Shown here in pieces: positions 1-11,286 of a stretch of 64,000 nt of DNA. The stretch spans positions 16,713,563 to 16,777,562 of the forward strand of contig CM046861.1 of NCBI GenBank assembly GCA_025617745.1, given 5' to 3'. Source of the DNA: Heliocidaris erythrogramma (lineage: Eukaryota; Echinodermata; Echinoidea; Camarodonta; Echinometridae). The translations under genes and the position numbers were made by a program. Every line of letters begins with the position of its first letter. The stretch's first letter is position 1. The notes under the pieces were generated by a model, which did not search any database, had not been told where the DNA came from, and saw only the letters and a program-made list of their open reading frames with translations.

Positions 1-640
1 AAAATTAATTTTAAAAAAAATCATTATATTTGAAATTAAGATAGGTCAATACAATAGTCAATACCTTTGAAAAGATTTTAGCAGACATGAGCATACTCCC
101 CCGTACACACCGTATAGTAAGGTGTTCCTTTAATTGTAAATCTCGTTATCATTATCATTTCATGAGTGACAAGTTGAATGTGATGGACAGTAGAGCATTT
201 CCCATGCAAGGGCAGTCTACTTTATTGATTCCGACATCAGACGAACCGTCAAATTCAATACAGGTGAATATATTTGATTTATTTATTTCTGCTTGATTTC
301 TCAATTCATCAAATAATGCATACGTTATACAAATTATGCGATATACAATACAATGGAACATCATGACATTAATATATCTTAAACTACAAGGCTAACAGTA
401 GGATTATAGAAAGAGAAATCAAACAAGAGGGTTTTCATAATAAGCCGAGGCTTGACAGCATGAAAGCCCTTTCAGATAAAATATAATTAAAAAATAATGA
501 GAGAGACAATGGGAAGAGGATACAGAGAGAAATAGGGATGAAGAGAGGAGGATAAAATGAGGCAATTGTACCTTTCCAAATATTTTAAATAAAAACTGTA
601 TTAACAATAGAGAGTTAATCATCCGGTTTGAGAGGCAGAC
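1..640. other. AT-rich sequence without a recognised gene
   Basis: Open frames here are short and show no family signature. The right part may be the 3' untranslated region of the neighbouring minus-strand LINE. Nothing else is supported. Confidence 0.4.
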
Positions 641-703
641 ATGATATTAACATAATAGCAAGTGGTAAACTCGTTTTGTAAACTAATATCATATCTGCCT
701 CCC
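632..703. repeat. Imperfect stem-loop
   Basis: GAGGCAGACATGATATTA at the left end pairs with TAATATCATATCTGCCTC at the right end around a short loop. It lies where the 3' untranslated region of the minus-strand LINE is expected, so it may be a structure of the LINE RNA. Function unknown. Confidence 0.5.
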
Positions 704-1370
704 AAAGAGGTGAAAATGTGCCAAGTCATGGGTCCTATTTACATAATTATACAAGATATTATGGGTGTACTACAAAATCATTATTGTGGGGAATATTGCT
801 TAATTAGGTGATTTTTTGCTGCTCGCTTGAAAGAGTACATTAAAGTCATGTTTTTTATTTCGGGAGGAAGGGAATTCCATACATCAGGGCCAGAGTGCCT
901 AATAGAATTATGTGCAAGAGCAGTCCTGGGGTTAAATAAATGCACATTTTTTGATTGTCTGGTGGGATATGCGTGAATTTGTGTGTTCGATTGAAATAAT
1001 GTTGCAAATACTGGGGTAAAAGGTTGGATTTATACTTAAACATGAATAGAGCTTTTTGTAGGAAATTACCCTGATAGCAGAAAGTGGTAAAAATTACGTG
1101 ATATTTACGTCGTGGTTTTCGTCTTTTTTACGTCCTGTAATTACGTCAATAAGACGACAACTTGCACCAACGCAAGACGTCAAGAGGACGTCTTATTTTG
1201 ACGTCATCTGTACACTGTAAAAACTGAAGTGCTGTATATAGCACTTTTTGAGGGCATGCATAGGGACTGCACTCAGAGTGCTATTGAATGCACACAGCGT
1301 GCTATTTCAGCACTTTCACGGGAGCTGGACCGGCTCCTTAAACTGCTAAACATTCATAAAAAATGATTTG

Positions 1371-1432
1371 GGCGAGCTTCGAACCAGGGTCCGCTGATCG
1401 AGAATTGCTGGCATTACCGCTAGACTAACTCA
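1371..1432 (-). other. tRNA-like module (Pol III promoter-like), left arm
   Basis: Read on the minus strand it has an A-box-like TAGTCTAGCGG and a B-box-like GGTTCGAAGC about 35 bases apart, ending in GCTCGCCC. It aligns with the plus-strand module at 1538-1605. A full cloverleaf is not convincing, so it is tRNA-derived rather than a tRNA gene. Confidence 0.6.
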
Positions 1433-1537
1433 CATTGTACGATTTAGAGCAGATCATATTGTTACATAGTGAATTTACGACACCACATAGTTCATGTTAT
1501 CTACTTGACTCCCATGACTAAAATGGATTGCAAGAAG

Positions 1538-1605
1538 CATTCGTTAGTCCATCGGTAACGTCAGCGCCTCTCAATCAGTGGAACCTGGTTCGAGGCTCGC
1601 CACGG
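1538..1605 (+). other. tRNA-like module (Pol III promoter-like), right arm
   Basis: It contains TAGTCCATCGG (A-box-like, one mismatch to consensus) and GGTTCGAGGC (B box), followed by TCGCCACGG. It is the mirror partner of the module at 1371-1432. The two point away from each other, so transcription from them would run outward through the terminal repeats. Confidence 0.6.
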
Positions 1606-3469
1606 TCACATTTTTTTTTTGCTGGTAAATTAGCACACTACAAGTGCTATAAACAGCATTTCAGGTGCAGTCACTATACATGCCCCTAAAAGTAGCACTT
1701 TTTACAGTGTACAAGACGTAGAGATGACGTCAAAATAAGACGTCCTCTTGACGTCTTGCGTTGGTGCAAGTTGTCGTCTTATTGACGTAATTACAGGACG
1801 TAAAAAAGACGAAAACCGCGACGTAAATATCACGTCGTTTTTAACACTTTCTGCTATCAGGGAAGAGGAATGAAGACGTAGAGATGACGTCAAAATAAGA
1901 CGTCCTCTTGACGTCTTGCGTTGGTGCAAGTTGTCGTCTTATTGACGTAATTACAGGACGTAAAAAAGACGAAAACCACGACGTAAATATCACGTCATTT
2001 TTTAACACTTTCTGCTATCAGGGTAATATCATTGACCTTGAGGGACTTAAGACGAAAAAACAGAGGGTCAGTGTGAGAGCAAAAACTTGCCCCACTACAC
2101 GCCCGGATGGTTTTTTTCTGAAGAATTAATATGGGATTTGTATAACATCTATGGGTTGCCCAGATAATATTACAATATGATATGTATGGCAAGACAAGCG
2201 TATTATACAGCGTAAATAGTACAGAAGTAGGTCAAAAATATTTTAGCTTAGTTAACAGACCAACATTACTAGAGATAGGTAAAATTATGTGTTTTGCATG
2301 ATCATTCCATTTTAAATTTTCATTAATATACACACCAAGAAATTTAGTCATTATTTTGTTTTCAAGAAGATTACCATCAATATATAAATCATGATTTTGC
2401 AAGTCAACTTTTCTTTTACCTCTGAAATAAATATAGTTGGTTTTCCTTAAATTGAGTGACAAGATATTACTTTTAAACCATGTAGATAACTTCGGTAATT
2501 CATTATTCAAAATCGGTGTAAGTCAGAGTGTGAACAAAAAACATTTGTATCATCAGCAAATAAAATATACTGTAAAATAGGTGAAGCATTTGAAATATCA
2601 GAAACATAAATTAGAATTAATAAGGGGCCTAAAATTGAGCCTTGTGGGACTCCGCATGTTGTTGGTAACATATTCGAATGAGCGGATTCAAAGGAAACAA
2701 ATTGTTCTCTGTGTGATAAATAATTCTCAAACCAATGAAGTGCAGTACCCCGAATCCCGTAATGTTGTAACTTATATAGTAAAATTGTGTGATCAAGAGT
2801 ATCAAATGCCTTGCTAATATCCATAAATATACCAATTACATGTTCATGGTTTGCCAAGGCATCTGATACTCTGTCAAATAACTGCATTAAGGCTAAATCA
2901 GTTGAATGATTCTTACGGAAACCAAATTGATTAGGATTAAAAAAAACTATTTTCAGACAAAAATCCATATAACCTATTATAGACAATCATCTCAAGAATC
3001 TTTGAGAAACTTGACAAAATAGAAACAGGTCGATAATTACATATACAAGAAGGATCGTCTTTCTTATAAATTGGTATAACCTTTGCAATTTTAAAGGGGG
3101 TCGGGAAGACACCAGAGGAGAGTGAGAGATTAAAAATATGGATTAGAGGTGACAAAATATTATTTATAATCTGTTTCAATAAGAGAGTACTAATTTCATC
3201 ATGACTAGAGGAGTGACTACATTTAAGGGTGCGGACGATTGTTAATATTTCAATAAAGTCAGTGGGGATGAAGAATATGGATGTATCTATTGATTGTGAT
3301 AAAAAATTCTACAAGTTACAATTACTCTCATCAACTTTAGCAGCTTGGTTTGGACCTACATTAACAAAATATTCGTTAAACATGTTTGCTATTTCAGGGG
3401 GGTTTTTGATAGAATTACCATCTCTATTAAATACTTGGGAATTAATATATTAATATTGCCTCTTTTGAA

Positions 3470-3921
3470 CTCACACGCTGAAACGTTCGATCAGAGTCGA
3501 TCGTTAGCACAAGCGGTCAACTTCAGTCTAAGATAAAAGACGGCGTTACCGCGTTGAAACGCCGCTGGATTGGGTTAATCCCTTTTAAAAGAGATTAAGC
3601 CCATGATGAAACCAATTCAACTGCAATGAAACCAATTGAACTGGCCATTGAAGAGAATCTGTTTTAAATAACAATGCACTACTCTGGAATTGTCGACAAA
3701 AGTCAAAGTAGTTGGATACCTTCTTGTAATCCTATTGGCTACCTTAATTGACCAATAGAAAGTGCGTCTAATAAGGGGCAGAAAGTTTAAGTTGGCTAAT
3801 AATGACTGCGCACAATTATCATGATCATTGGCTAATAGCTGCCCAGTCTCGCAACAAGTTTAATTCCTCGCTGCAAACAAGCAATTTAGTATCATCAATC
3901 ATTATTCAACTCGTAATCAAA
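3470..3921 (+). promoter_or_regulatory. Upstream region of homeobox copy 1
   Basis: This block is shared with the upstream sequence of the other copies. Shared words in order: AAGCGGTCAACTTC; GGCGTTACCGCG then TTGAAACGCCGCTG, which contains GGCGTT/AACGCC arms; TTAATCCC and GAGATTAA (Otx-type TAATCY sites); AATCTGTTTTAAATAACAATG (Sox-type ACAATG); and ATTGACCAATAGAAAGTGCG with a CCAAT box. Known biology: pmar1/hbox12 genes respond to maternal Otx. Site function here is inferred from conservation only. Confidence 0.6.
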
Positions 3922-4884
3922 ATGGCAGATTCCACGATGATCACTCAAGTTTCATCGAGAAGCGTTCCTACCAAACGCCCTCGTCGTCGTCGTCGTCCCA
4001 CTATCTTCAGTGAGTTTCAGCTACGGATTCTGGAAACGGTGTTCTACGACAACCGGTATCCTGATATCACTACGACAGAACAACTAGCTTCAAGTCTGCA
4101 CCTTGGCGAAGACAGAATAATGGTAAATATCGAGGGGAAATATGAAATAAGACAAATCCCAAATATTATAACAACGCAACCGTGGCTATCTCGAAATACT
4201 AAGCAACTTTTAATTTCATAAAATGATTCACCGACAAAGGGTGAAATTTTCGCCTTTCTGTCCCTCACTTTTTAATTACCAAAAAAACATATTCTACAGG
4301 TTTGAGTTATGCTATCTATATTTCTTTTTATTTCATCTTATTTCAGGTCTGGTTTTAGAACCGTCGCTCACGTCTCCGTCGAGCCTCTCTTGTTTCAAGC
4401 TCTGCTCACCAACCCATCGTCATGAACAAGAAAGACGAAGACGCTTTCAACCGTCCCAAGTTATCGAATTATCCGTCATCGGTCGTAAGCGGAAGATACC
4501 GTGCGACAGCGTTGAGGTCGACCAGACGAAACCACCCATCAAGAAGATGAACATGGTTTCTTCGACATTCTCTGTGACTTTCTCTCTCGTAGCAGTCGAT
4601 CGACATCAGATTCAACGATGACTTCATCGGGTCGGCACCACTTGTATGGTGACGTCATCCAGCTCCAGCACACGACACCACGTGACTCGACAAACGGTTC
4701 CACCCGTCCACTGATGTCAGTAGACTTTCTTTCTCGTAGCAGCCGCTCTCCTTCTCCCTCTACATCCAGGTATAACACAGAGGATCTTTACCCGACACCG
4801 ACTTCATTCTACTCACCGATGGGTCATCATCAGAACGTCTTCTACGTCAACCGCGATTGTCTGGGCGGACTCATACACTCATGA
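3922..4884 (+). pseudogene. Paired-type homeobox gene, copy 1 (micro1/pmar1/hbox12-like), broken
   Basis: In echinoids this family encodes an early transcriptional repressor. Exon 1 (3922-4122, 67 codons) begins MADSTMITQV and encodes homeodomain residues 1-46 (residues 22-67), ending at donor ATG|GTAAAT, the 46/47 intron position usual for paired-class genes. The acceptor is TTTCAG at 4346 and exon 2 starts GTC TGG TTT. The next codon is TAG where copy 2 has CAG, so homeodomain Gln50 is a stop. Exon 2 also has indels near 4420-4450 (net 4 bases) and loses a T in the first eh1-like motif (VDFLSRSS becomes VTFSLVAV). The second eh1-like motif SVDFLSRSSRS and the end FYVNRDCLGGLIHS remain open. 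The intron is only 224 bp. Non-functional. Confidence 0.88.
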
Positions 4885-5260
4885 ATGAATTCAACGTTGT
4901 TTATGTTTCTTTTTGCCCATTCCTGCTTAATAATCAATGAAATATTAAAGTATGATTCGCCAATAAAGAATACATGTATTTGGAATTCGCATCTGTTTTG
5001 ACATATGTCTTTATTTTCTTCTCTTTCAACCATGAGAGACGGGTCTTGTTTTGAGGAGGGTTGTGTTATTTTATTTGGAGTGTTAGTCCTTCTTGTTTAA
5101 AGTGATATTTGATTCGTAATCTTTATAGATGAATCGTATGTTACATATTCGTACAGTAATGTAATTATTTCTGTTATAACCATATTTGAAGTGTCAATTG
5201 TTCACATCCACTGTAAAAAGAATTTCCGTTGAGGACAATAAATTCAATGCAATTCAATTC
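4885..5260 (+). other. 3' flank of homeobox copy 1
   Basis: The first 200 bases match the 3' flank of copy 2 (shared TTAATAATCAATGAAAT, AAAGTATGATTC and TTTGAGGAG words), so this is the old 3' untranslated region. AATAAA occurs at about 4965 and near 5238. No further gene is visible. Confidence 0.5.
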
Positions 5261-5270
5261 AATTATACAC

Positions 5271-5673
5271 CCACTTTCACTTCTTAATCAATTCATATCC
5301 ATTTGTCATACAGTAAAACCGCACAACCCCAATTGAATAAAAGAAATCAACGGAAATAATATATGCTTGAAGGTTATGGATATTTCATTGGTTAAACAAA
5401 TTAAACAAATTATAAATAAAGATCTCATACAATTCAATTTACTTTGGCGAATAGCCCATATTTTCCTGCTTTGACAAATTCCTAACCATTTCACGAACTT
5501 GAAAACTGGGAAATTTTGTCCGCTTTGACCAATTCTCAACCATGTCACGAACTTGAAAACTGGGAAATTTTGTCCGCTTTGACCAATTCTCAACCATGTC
5601 ATGAATGTCAATTGGGGTTGTGTGATCTTATTGTATGACAATGGCATATGAAATGAATAAGAAGTGAGAATGG
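5271..5673. mobile_element. Inverted-repeat element with a 54-bp minisatellite core
   Basis: The terminal repeats are about 65 bp: CACTTTCACTTCTTAATCAA at the left and its near complement at the right, continuing through GCACAACCCCAATTGA. The core holds about 2.7 copies of a 54-bp unit containing GAACTTGAAAACTGGGAAAT. No target duplication is clear. Confidence 0.65.
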
Positions 5674-5929
5674 ATCTAATTGCACAGGATCGAAAGAGAG
5701 AGAGAGTCAGCAACTTATCATGAGATGAAATAGCAATTTAGCAATGAATGAATTTTGCAAACAAATATTTATTAGATGCACAACATTTAAAGCAGCAAGT
5801 ATATATATGAATAAGTATGGTATGAATCTTCACAGTACCATTGTCAATGTCATATTATGTTTGGTCGCCTCAATAGAACAAGGAGATGGGGTCTGCGTTT
5901 AACTAATCAAACGAATCTAAACAGTCCTT
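5674..5929. other. Spacer between element and LINE
   Basis: A short GA run near 5695-5705 and otherwise unremarkable AT-rich sequence. No gene seen. Confidence 0.3.
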
Positions 5930-8625
5930 TTTAATTGCATTCTCAGCCTTATCCACCTATATATGATATTCCAAATTATGATCTCTTTCGTGTAGATCGC
6001 CAAATTGGAAGAGGCGGTGGGGTAGCCGTTTATATTCATAAAGACTTAAAATATAAGCTAAGACTGGACATACACACTGAAGATGCTGAAGACTTATTCC
6101 TAGAACTAATAGATAGTAAATCAAAAAAACACAGTAGTTGGAGTTGTATACAGACCACCAAACAATAAAACTGAATCATTTTTACAAAGTATAGACGTTT
6201 GCCTTGATAAAATTTCCACAGAAAACAAATTCAAATACATTGTAAGAGACTTTAATATCGATTTTTCAACCCCTCACAGTTACCACTGCCTTCAACATAT
6301 AAACATCTTGTCATCCCATTCTCTCAATTCACATATCGATAAACCAACCAGGATTACCAGCTCAACACAATCAATAATCGATAATATTTTCTCTAATGAT
6401 CCTATTAATAAAGACAATGGTGTACTGTATTATGACATTTCTGACCATCTTCCTGTATTCACGATAACTAGAGTAAAGCAAATTGTACCGGAGAAAAAAA
6501 ATAGTTTTCGAATGCAAAGGGCTGAAACAAAACAAAATATAGATGCATTTATTCATGATTTATATGAAGAAGCATGGCAGGACGTATTTTACGAAGATGA
6601 TGTCAATAAAGCCTATGAAATTTTTATTAATAAGCTCTCATATTATTATAACAAAAAAACAATTTTACAAAAAATAAAGTTACATAAAAACCGTAGTAAA
6701 CATCCTTGGATTACTCGAGGAATTATTAAATCAATACATACTAGAAATATCTTATATAAAAAATCACTACGTCAACCAAATACTGAGAATCATACAAAAT
6801 ACACTAAATACCGTAATAAATTAACAACAGTTATCCGCATTTCTCGTAAATTATACTTCTCACGAACAATTGAAAACAATAAAAATAACACGGGTTCCCT
6901 TTGGAAAACTGTAAATAATATACTCGGTCGCCAGAAAGACTCTCACCCTAAAATAGAATTCACTCATAATAACCGTGTTATTAATAACCCTGATGAAATA
7001 GCACATTCTTTTAACAATTTCTTTATAAATATTGGACCAGATTTAGCATCAAAAATTCAAACAGACCATGGACATTTTCCCCAATACCTTCCAAACAATA
7101 ACAACGCCTCTTTGTTTTTTAATCCAACTAATGACCATGAGATTATTAAATGATACAAAATCAAGTGGACATGATGAAATAAGCGTTCATCTCCTAAAAC
7201 AAATTATTTATTACATAACATCTCCCCTCACTCACATCTTTAATCTATCCCTCTCCTCGGGAATATTTCCTGATGCACTGAAAATTGCGAAAGTAATTCC
7301 CATCCACAAATAAGATGATCCATCTTTAATAAGTAACTATCGTCCGATTTCTTTACTGTCAAGCATATCCAAAATACTGGAAAAAATTGGCTACAAGAGA
7401 TTATATTCTTTTTTTGCTACAAATAATGTACTTACTCCCAACCAATATGGATTCCGAAAGAACCTTTCAACTGACTATGCAATCCTTGAATTAATTGATA
7501 AAATTACTAAATCTCTCTCTAAAAAGGAGCACACAATTGGAATTTTTATGGACCTTTCGAAAGCATTCGATACCAATGATCATTCAATTCTAATACAAAA
7601 GCTTAGGCATTATGGAATAAGGGGAAATACCCTATCTTGGTTTAAAAGTTACATTTCCAATAGATCCCAATTTGTTCAATATAATAATAGTAGATCACAA
7701 ACATCCACTATAAAATGTGGCGTTCCCCAAGGATCCATTTTGGGTCCACTCCTTTTTCTAATTTATGTTAACGACATCATATATATTATATGCAGATGAC
7801 ACTAGTGTATTTCACTCCCATAAGGATTTAAATGAACTAATTGAAACACTTAATACACAATTAATCAATATATCCCATTGGTTTAAATGCAATAAACTTT
7901 CGTTAAATATAAGCAAAACTAACTTCATACACTTTAAGACTGCGAGTTCAGCAAATTTTTTCCACGACGATATAATAATTGACGATGTTACCCTTACTAG
8001 TAAAGATTCAACAAAATTCTTGGGTGTGTTAATAGATTCCAATTTAACGTGGAAAAATCACATTGATAATATATCATCTAACATTTCAAGAGGAGTAGGT
8101 ATATTAAACAAACTAAAAGACAGTTTACCACAAAAATCCTTATTTATATTGTATAATGAGCTAGTTTATCCGTATTTATCTTACTGTAACCTGGCATGGG
8201 GAAATTCCTACAAAATAAGAATCAATTCATTACTTTTACTCCAGAAAAAAGCGCTGCGCATTTGTACGTCTTCGCACTATTTAGCAAACACAGATCCATT
8301 ATTTTACAAACTCAAAACACTTAAAATAAATGACATTCATGTATTCCAAACGGCTATTTTTATGTTTAAATTCTCAAAACAATCTCTACCTAGTACTCTT
8401 CAAAATGCTTTCACTCAAAACTCCAGCATTCATTCCTATCCAACTCGTCATTCTTCTGATATTCACTTGAACAATCCCAGACTATTCCTGGCGCAAAAAA
8501 ACTATTAGACACAATGGTCCTGATATATGGAACTCACTACCTGGAAATATAAAATCTGCCTCTTCTCATTTTTCTTTTAAAGCTCTAATGAAGAAACATT
8601 TGCTGCTAAATTACAACCATGAATG
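5930..8625 (+). pseudogene. LINE ORF2: endonuclease plus reverse transcriptase, 5'-truncated and broken
   Basis: This is a plus-strand non-LTR retrotransposon related to the one at 855-3452. The first part is an apurinic endonuclease domain lacking its start (GRGGGVAVYI near 6010, then DFNIDF, and ISDHLPVF near 6440). RT follows from about 7150: LKIAKVIPI, YRPISLLSS, QYGFRK, FMDLSKAFDTNDHS, GVPQGSILGPLLFLIYVND, catalytic YADD near 7790, TKFLGVLIDSNLTWKNH, then the C-terminal region SYCNLAWG to NSLPGNIKS. Breaks: frameshifts near 6130, 7150, 7780 and 8505, and a TAA where a Lys codon is expected at 7311-7313. The protein is similar throughout to the other LINEs here, but the clade is not resolved. 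It is inactive, yet the longest LINE copy in the window. Confidence 0.92.
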
Positions 8626-9279
8626 ATTGCTTTGAATATCGACCCCTGATTGTCCTGTATCCCTTGTTATCCTTAAACCAAACTCAATTTCCCTCCATAC
8701 AATTACATTCTCTGCAAAACCATAATCCCCAGCTATATGCAATTTTGCACCAGCGCACTCACGGCACAGATATATGCAATTCCCTTAAAATTTCAATATG
8801 GCGAGTTATAAGTGAATTTCAATGTATGCAATTTTCTTGAATTTACAATATGGCAAATTATTTCTATATATATTTCCTGAATCCTCATCTATACGCATGC
8901 AATTCTGGACTACTATCGTCTTAAGCATTTGCTTATGATAGTTTTACCCTCTGCATTTTGTAAATAATTGTACCTACATCATCAAATGTTTTATATAGAA
9001 TTATATCTATACTCACTGTATTATTGGTACGTGTATATATTATCACTGTAAGATGGTTTGCAATCATGATGTAACCCTCAATTATTTCTATGTAAGTTTA
9101 TTGCCTCATCCTTTATATGTTACGTTTGAAAGCAACTGTTGTTTACATTGATTATGAAATAAATGCAGAAAAGCATCTGCAAACAATGCAGTGTTTACAT
9201 TTTAAAATTCTCATCGATTCTCCATTTGTTCCCTGCCACCTGTTTTTCTCTTTGTTTCTTGGATTTTGCTGATATTAGA
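8626..9279 (+). other. Probable LINE 3' untranslated region and spacer
   Basis: AT-rich sequence with repeated CAATATGG/ATGCAATTTT words and GAAATAAATG near 9160, compatible with a LINE tail. No coding signature. Confidence 0.35.
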
Positions 9280-9717
9280 AACCTCTTTATTCCGAGATCA
9301 AACGAAATGTCAATTTCTATGGCAGTGAAGATTTATTCGTAGCAACTATTTCACCTTTTACATCCTCTTCATTATAGACGATACACGTTTCTTGTCATGT
9401 AATTGACTGTAGCCATTCGATTAGAGTCATTAGCACACGCGGTCAACTTCAGTTGAAGATAACTAATGGCGTTACCGCGTTGAAACGCCGCTGAGCTAAC
9501 CTCTTTCTTTTTATTTTAAAGGAGATTAAAAACCCGGAATGAAACCTATTCAACTCATGCACCTGGCGATTCAAGAGAATCTGTTTTAAATAACAATGCA
9601 CTACTCTGGCATTATCATTATCATTCGCTAATAGCTGTTAATACTTCAACACGGATTTACTTCTCACTGCAAACAAGTCATAATCACAAACCGCAAGCAT
9701 TCATACTCTTCATCTAA
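9280..9717 (+). promoter_or_regulatory. Upstream region of homeobox copy 2
   Basis: Homologous to the upstream block of copy 1: CGGTCAACTTCAGT, GGCGTTACCGCG then TTGAAACGCCGCTGAG, GGAGATTAAAAACCC (Otx-type), AATCTGTTTTAAATAACAATG (Sox-type) and the CACTGCAAACAAG leader. The CCAAT segment present in copies 1, 3 and the orphan has been lost here between GGCATTATC and the leader. Confidence 0.58.
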
Positions 9718-11286
9718 ATGGCAGATTCCACCATGATCACTCAAGTTACTTCGAGTAGCGTTCCAAACGCCATCGTCGTCGTCGTCGCCCCACTATCTTC
9801 AGTGAGTTTCAGCTTCGGATTCTGGAGACCGTCTTCAACGACAACCGGTATCCTGATATCACTACTTAGTAGACCAGCCAAACATCCAAAAAGGCTCTAG
9901 AAAAAGATTCGACGGCATTTTTGGGTAATGCTCGGCATCCATGCTTAAAGTCTTGCAAAAATACTGACGGGCGGATGCCACACGCATTTTTGCCTAAAAA
10001 TACCATTTTTGGCTCAAAATTTGAAAGAATGTCAAAAATCACAATTTTTAATTTTTTGACCTAATATGTAATACCTGATTAAGACTTTTCAAGTGATATC
10101 AGATTTATTTTCAGTTTCAAGTTATAAACCTGATTAATACTCAATTGAAAGTTGGATATTACACACACATATATGGCGTAATGAAACATAAAACTGTGAT
10201 TTACTCAAAATAATAGGTTGTGAAAACTACCAATATTTCAAAGTTTTTTACCCAACGTAAATTTGTCATTTTAAAAACTTTTTCTTGATTAAACATATCA
10301 TGTATATTGCCATGTCACACACAGACAACAAATTATCCGATAAGGTGATAGATAACTCATTTTATGTTATCCCAAATGGAACGATGTATTTTTACTGGAT
10401 GCGCATTTTGACTGAAAAACACTATTTGAAGGTACATCTAGAGTGTATATGTACATAAGGCAATGATCCCATGTATTATCAGTATAGTCTATGGACCCAA
10501 AAGTGAAATGTCCCCACCTCCTTAGAAATAATCTTAAATGATTTTGTTTTTCTGTTAGATAGGACCATTAACTCTCAAAATGTGCTTCTTTGCCCTAAAT
10601 TAAAAGGTGGGCGTGGCCCCAAGGGCTATTACCATGGCAACGGATCAAAAACAATAAAATTTAAGAAATTGTCATGTATTCGTGATTAAGAAAGTACAAA
10701 ATCACATTGTAACATTTTAAAATAATGTATCAAAAGTTTCTCACTTGATTTAAAACCCAAATAAGAGTTATAAAAAGTGTCCATCGTGTTTGAAAATGGC
10801 TGTTTCCATGGAAACAGCAAGAACAAAAATGATATTTGAGCAAAATCCCTTGATGCTACCTAAAAAAGAGGTAAGTATTGATATTGACCATTATTATTTT
10901 CTCTTTTACATGACACTCACTGATAACTTATTTTAGTAAAGGGGTGATAGATGTGACTACTACATGTGCAGGCCGTTACCATGGTAACAATTATATTATT
11001 GTGTTGTATTTCTAACAAAATACTATCATTAGATAATGGTTGTTTTCAACATGAAATAATGGTAAACATCTAATAACTTTTGCCGTCTGTTTGAATATAT
11101 TAAAAAATTTAGTTAATTGGAGTAGAGCTAAATTTGATTTATAAAAACTGTTGCCATGGAAACAGAATGTTAATGAATGTAATCTTTCAAAGAAAGAAAT
11201 GGGACCTACGAATACAAAATAAATGTATAACAAACTAAATTTGAACAATATCAAATGAATCTTATATCAGAATCAGCTCGTTTGTC

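Larger units (their letters stand above)
1213..1709. mobile_element. Nested TA-flanked element with tRNA-like arms
   Basis: The ends read CACTGTAAAAA and TTTTTACAGTG, and TA lies directly outside each end (1211-1212 and 1710-1711), so insertion into a TA is likely. Inner sequence carries repeated AGTGCT/AGCACT words. Each half holds one tRNA-like module facing outward. No protein is encoded. Confidence 0.7.
1069..2023. mobile_element. TA-flanked inverted-repeat element (Tc1/mariner-like, non-autonomous)
   Basis: The ends are CCCTGATAGCAGAAAGTG and its reverse complement, and the direct flanks are TA at 1067-1068 and 2024-2025, as for Tc1/mariner insertion. The arms (about 145 bp, rich in GACGTC and TTACGTC motifs) are nearly perfect inverted copies. 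The right arm occurs twice in tandem (1714-1861 and 1874-2023). A second element (1213-1709) sits in the centre. There is no coding capacity. Deleting the element and one TA restores the host LINE reading frame. Confidence 0.88.
855..3452 (-). pseudogene. LINE ORF2 (reverse transcriptase) remnant, split by an insertion
   Basis: This is the reverse transcriptase part of a non-LTR retrotransposon of the Jockey/CR1-like group. In reading order (high to low coordinate) it keeps a linker before RT (3180-3450), RT fingers with YRPVSILSSFSKILE, the palm with DISKAFDTLDH, GVPQGSILGPLL, the catalytic FADD box (near 2550), the thumb with TKFLGVYINENLKW, and a C-terminal segment. The last part, MFKYKSNLLPQYLQHYFNRT, lies at 855-1043 beyond an inserted element at 1069-2023. 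Joining the flanks at the duplicated TA restores the KVNDI to FMFKYK region seen in the related plus-strand LINE. Frame breaks occur near 2508 and 2950-2990. The copy is 5'-truncated at about 3452, where homeobox upstream sequence begins. It is dead. Confidence 0.9.

Noticed and set aside
5306..5713. 135-codon minus-strand frame with repeated TWLRIGQSGQNFPVFKF
   Set aside because: It is the translation of the 54-bp minisatellite and inverted repeats, with no family features.
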